Positions 62,014 through 64,000 of a stretch of DNA of 64,000 bases are shown one piece after another (the first letter of the stretch is position 1; every line of letters begins with the position of its first letter). This stretch comes from Pseudomonas tensinigenes (GTDB lineage Bacteria; Pseudomonadota; Gammaproteobacteria; Pseudomonadales; Pseudomonadaceae), in contig NZ_CP077089.1 of NCBI RefSeq assembly GCF_014268445.2, positions 3,279,501-3,343,500 of the forward strand, given 5' to 3'. The position numbers and the translations under genes were made by a program. Under the pieces are notes generated by a model. That model did no database searches and had not been told where the DNA came from. It saw nothing but the letters and a program-made list of their open reading frames with translations.

Positions 62014-62276
62014 ATGTTGCCCGCCTTCTTCATCGAGCGCTTCCGTTTGCTCATGTTAGGTGGGAAGAGCCTTCATTGGCTCAACCGGTAACTGACATTA
62101 AAAGTAGCATCTGCATGTGAAATTCCTGTGAGATTTTTCAGTTCATTTTGCGATTGCTTCGCATTTTTTGATGTAAGTCACGGCCTACGCAATCATCGCC
62201 AAAGGGCCACTACGGATTAGCCATTGAAGCCCGCGCCGAACTTCGGCAAGCTCGGTTCTTTTGCGCCGAGCCCTTT

Positions 62277-63092
62277 ATGCACGCCGACGAAGACGGCCCA
62301 GAACAGACCCAAGCCACGGCGGCCACGGTCATGCGTTATCACCTGAGCTGGAAGCACCGCGACCTCGACAGCGTCATGGCGCTGTACCACCCGGACATCC
62401 AGTACAACGATTTCTTCCAGAACCGCGTGCTCGGTCTCGATGAGTTGCGTGAATACGTGCGCGTGAGCATGCCGCGCGAATCCGACGAAGCGCTCGAGCA
62501 TTGCGACCGCATTCGCGTCGATGGCAACACCGCGTTCATCCAATATGAAGTGACGCTGCGCGGTGGTGAAGGGTTGGTGTCGTTTCGTTCCAGCGAAGCG
62601 ATCACGGTCAGGGACGGCCTGATCTGGCGCGTCAATGAGTACGCTTCATTGGTACGCGCGCAGTCCGCCAGCACAAAGGTACTCAGTCAGCGTCCAGCGG
62701 CCAGTCGCCTGGGCCTGTCGCCGCGCCAGTTGAGCTTCATGGCCGAAGACCTGCAGCAGTATTTCGAAAAACAGCAGCCGTACCTCGATCCAGAACTCGA
62801 CTTGCAGCGGGTGGCGAAGGAGTGCGGGTACAGCCGCAATCAGATTTCCTATCTGCTCAATCAGGTGCTCGGGCAAAGCTTCTATCGCTATGTCAATCAG
62901 GCGCGCCTGCAACATCTGCTGCGCTCGCTGGATAACGCCACGCCACCGCTGCGCATTGATGAGCTGGCCTTCGCTGCCGGTTTCAATTCGTTGTCGGCGT
63001 TCTACAGCTGTTTTCGCCAGCACACCGGCCAGTCGCCCAAGGCCTACGCGAAACAAATTTCTTTGCGGGCACGCGCGCAAGACTTCGACTGA
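62277..63092 (+). CDS. SnoaL-like domain fused to AraC-type DNA-binding domain
   Basis: A 271-aa fusion. Residues about 15-130 form an NTF2/SnoaL-like barrel (VMRYHLSWKHRDLDSVMALY, HPDIQYNDFFQN, GLIWRVNEYASL). Residues about 165-265 form an AraC HTH pair (LQRVAKECGYSRNQISYLLN and IDELAFAAGFNSLSAFYSCF RQHTGQSPKAY). The barrel probably acts as ligand sensor. The start codon is uncertain: ATG 62277 lacks a good ribosome site. It lies 52 nt upstream of the FAD-dependent oxidase gene, which it may regulate. Confidence 0.83.
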   Translation: MHADEDGPEQTQATAATVMRYHLSWKHRDLDSVMALYHPDIQYNDFFQNRVLGLDELREYVRVSMPRESDEALEHCDRIRVDGNTAFIQYEVTLRGGEGLVSFRSSEAITVRDGLIWRVNEYASLVRAQSASTKVLSQRPAASRLGLSPRQLSFMAEDLQQYFEKQQPYLDPELDLQRVAKECGYSRNQISYLLNQVLGQSFYRYVNQARLQHLLRSLDNATPPLRIDELAFAAGFNSLSAFYSCFRQHTGQSPKAYAKQISLRARAQDFD

Positions 63093-63144
63093 ACACAGCC
63101 ACTAGGATCGACGCCATCGAAGGTTTTCAGTGGCGGAGTCTTGC

Positions 63145-64000
63145 ATGCCGGCGTGGCGCACTATCAGTTTGTGGATGGATCAACTCGATGAGCCGCTGAC
63201 CGCGCGGCCCGAGCTTGAGCGAGATCTGGACGTCGACGTGGCGATCATCGGCGCCGGTTACACCGGATTGTGGACGGCGTACTACCTGAAGAAACTCGCG
63301 CCGGGTCTCGACATTGCGATTGTCGAAGCGCAGACCGCCGGATTTGGCGCCTCTGGGCGTAATGGCGGCTGGCTGATGGGCAACCTGCTCGGCGAGGATC
63401 GTCTGCTGGCCGGGTTGTCGCCAGAGCAACGCCGCGCCTCATTCGATCTGCTGCACAGCATTCCTGATGAAGTCGAAATCGTCCTCGAACGCGAAGGTAT
63501 CAACTGCGATTATCGCAAGGGCGGTGTGCTGTATTGCGCGGCGCGTTACCCGGAGCAGGAAGCCTCGCTGCGTGAATATCTGGACAAACTGCACGCCCAG
63601 GGCCTCACCGACGACGACTACCGCTGGCTCAGCCCTGAACAACTGGCGCAGCAGATCCGTGTGGCCAAGCCATATGGCGGGATTTACGCGCCACACGTGG
63701 CGACCATCCATCCGGCGAAACTGGTGCGCGGTCTGGCGCGCACCGTGCAGAACATGGGCGTGAAAATCTACGAAAACAGCCCGGTCACGCAATGGCAGTC
63801 GGGCAGCTTGCGCACCGCCAAGGCCAGCGTGCGCAGTCGCTGGATCGTGCCGGCCGTCGAGGGTTATTCGGTGACTTTGCCGCCGCTGGGCCGCTATCAA
63901 TTGCCGGTGCAGAGCCTGATTGTCGCCACCGAACCCTTGTCTGCCGCGACCTGGGACGAAATCGGCCTCAGCCGGGGTCAGGCATTCAGCGAGTTCAGTC
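63145..64000 (+). CDS. FAD-dependent amine/amino-acid oxidase (DAO family), N-terminal part
   Basis: An open frame from the ATG at 63145 runs to the window edge (285 codons seen). It has the FAD-binding DVAIIGAGYTGLWTAYYLKK motif (about residues 31-50), the second FAD segment FGASGRNGGWL, and AARYPEQEASL and YAPHVATIHPAKL in the substrate region, as in PuuB-type gamma-glutamylputrescine oxidases and related DAO enzymes. The substrate is not certain. The C-terminus lies beyond base 64000. The AraC-type fusion gene is directly upstream. Confidence 0.87.
   Translation, partial: MPAWRTISLWMDQLDEPLTARPELERDLDVDVAIIGAGYTGLWTAYYLKKLAPGLDIAIVEAQTAGFGASGRNGGWLMGNLLGEDRLLAGLSPEQRRASFDLLHSIPDEVEIVLEREGINCDYRKGGVLYCAARYPEQEASLREYLDKLHAQGLTDDDYRWLSPEQLAQQIRVAKPYGGIYAPHVATIHPAKLVRGLARTVQNMGVKIYENSPVTQWQSGSLRTAKASVRSRWIVPAVEGYSVTLPPLGRYQLPVQSLIVATEPLSAATWDEIGLSRGQAFSEFS

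Noticed and set aside
1..64000. CRISPR array, tRNA or rRNA genes, intact transposase or integrase
   Set aside because: None seen on reading both strands; the inverted repeats present are REP-like elements, terminators or operators.

Overview
The window reads as chromosome of a Pseudomonas of the fluorescens group. This rests on the mexEF-oprN type RND operon, a DUF1652 protein, REP-type palindromes typical of these genomes, a PctA-like amino-acid chemoreceptor and dense paralogy of LysR, AraC and two-component regulators. No rRNA, tRNA, CRISPR array or intact insertion sequence was seen.

1-8.1 kb: the N-terminal end of an unrecognised protein, a stand-alone receiver, then a tightly overlapping operon of a CHASE3-GAF hybrid histidine kinase with three receivers, CheR, a receiver-less CheB, a receiver-histidine kinase and a final receiver. 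8.2-12.6 kb (minus): a double-domain KaiC-like ATPase translationally coupled to a hybrid kinase, preceded by a membrane-anchored TPR protein. A 34-bp perfect REP-like palindrome separates the two convergent signalling operons. 12.7-16.0 kb: an aromatic-acid type efflux operon (FUSC, DUF1656, HlyD-like). 16.2-22.1 kb (minus): mexE-mexF-oprN, with a LysR/MexT-like ATC-N9-GAT box upstream of mexE. 22.4-29.6 kb: a secreted M20 dipeptidase, a lipoprotein, a divergent AraC/MFS pair and a dCache chemoreceptor.

29.7-50.8 kb behaves like an accessory island. Both ends carry a copy of the last codons of a LysR gene and GGGGGCAT motifs. The ends hold broken genes (a frameshifted LysR 3' end, an isomerase-like gene, an EamA remnant), as does the interior (a LysR 5' fragment and an NADH-dehydrogenase-like deletion remnant). 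The intact cargo is themed on electrophile, quinone or enone handling: VOC protein, glutamate-type symporter and gamma-glutamyltranspeptidase; an HxlR repressor with conserved cysteines; two Old Yellow Enzymes; two NemR-like TetR regulators; NAD(P)-binding oxidoreductases; a flavin reductase; an SRPBCC protein; a TVP38 membrane protein; and four NTF2-like proteins of one family. Three copies of one 24-bp operator lie at the hxlR/OYE intergenic region, in the promoter of the NAD(P)-binding pair and in the promoter of the five-gene TVP38 operon. In the last two they overlap near-consensus sigma-70 promoters in the same register, which suggests one HxlR-controlled regulon inside the island.

50.8-64 kb is ordinary chromosome: a LysR gene divergent from an MDR oxidoreductase, an unknown 488-aa protein next to a MocR-like regulator, phosphoglucomutase, pirin, a UvrD-like helicase, DUF1652, a SnoaL-AraC fusion regulator and the start of a FAD-dependent amine oxidase that runs off the end. 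All functions are inferred from sequence reading only.
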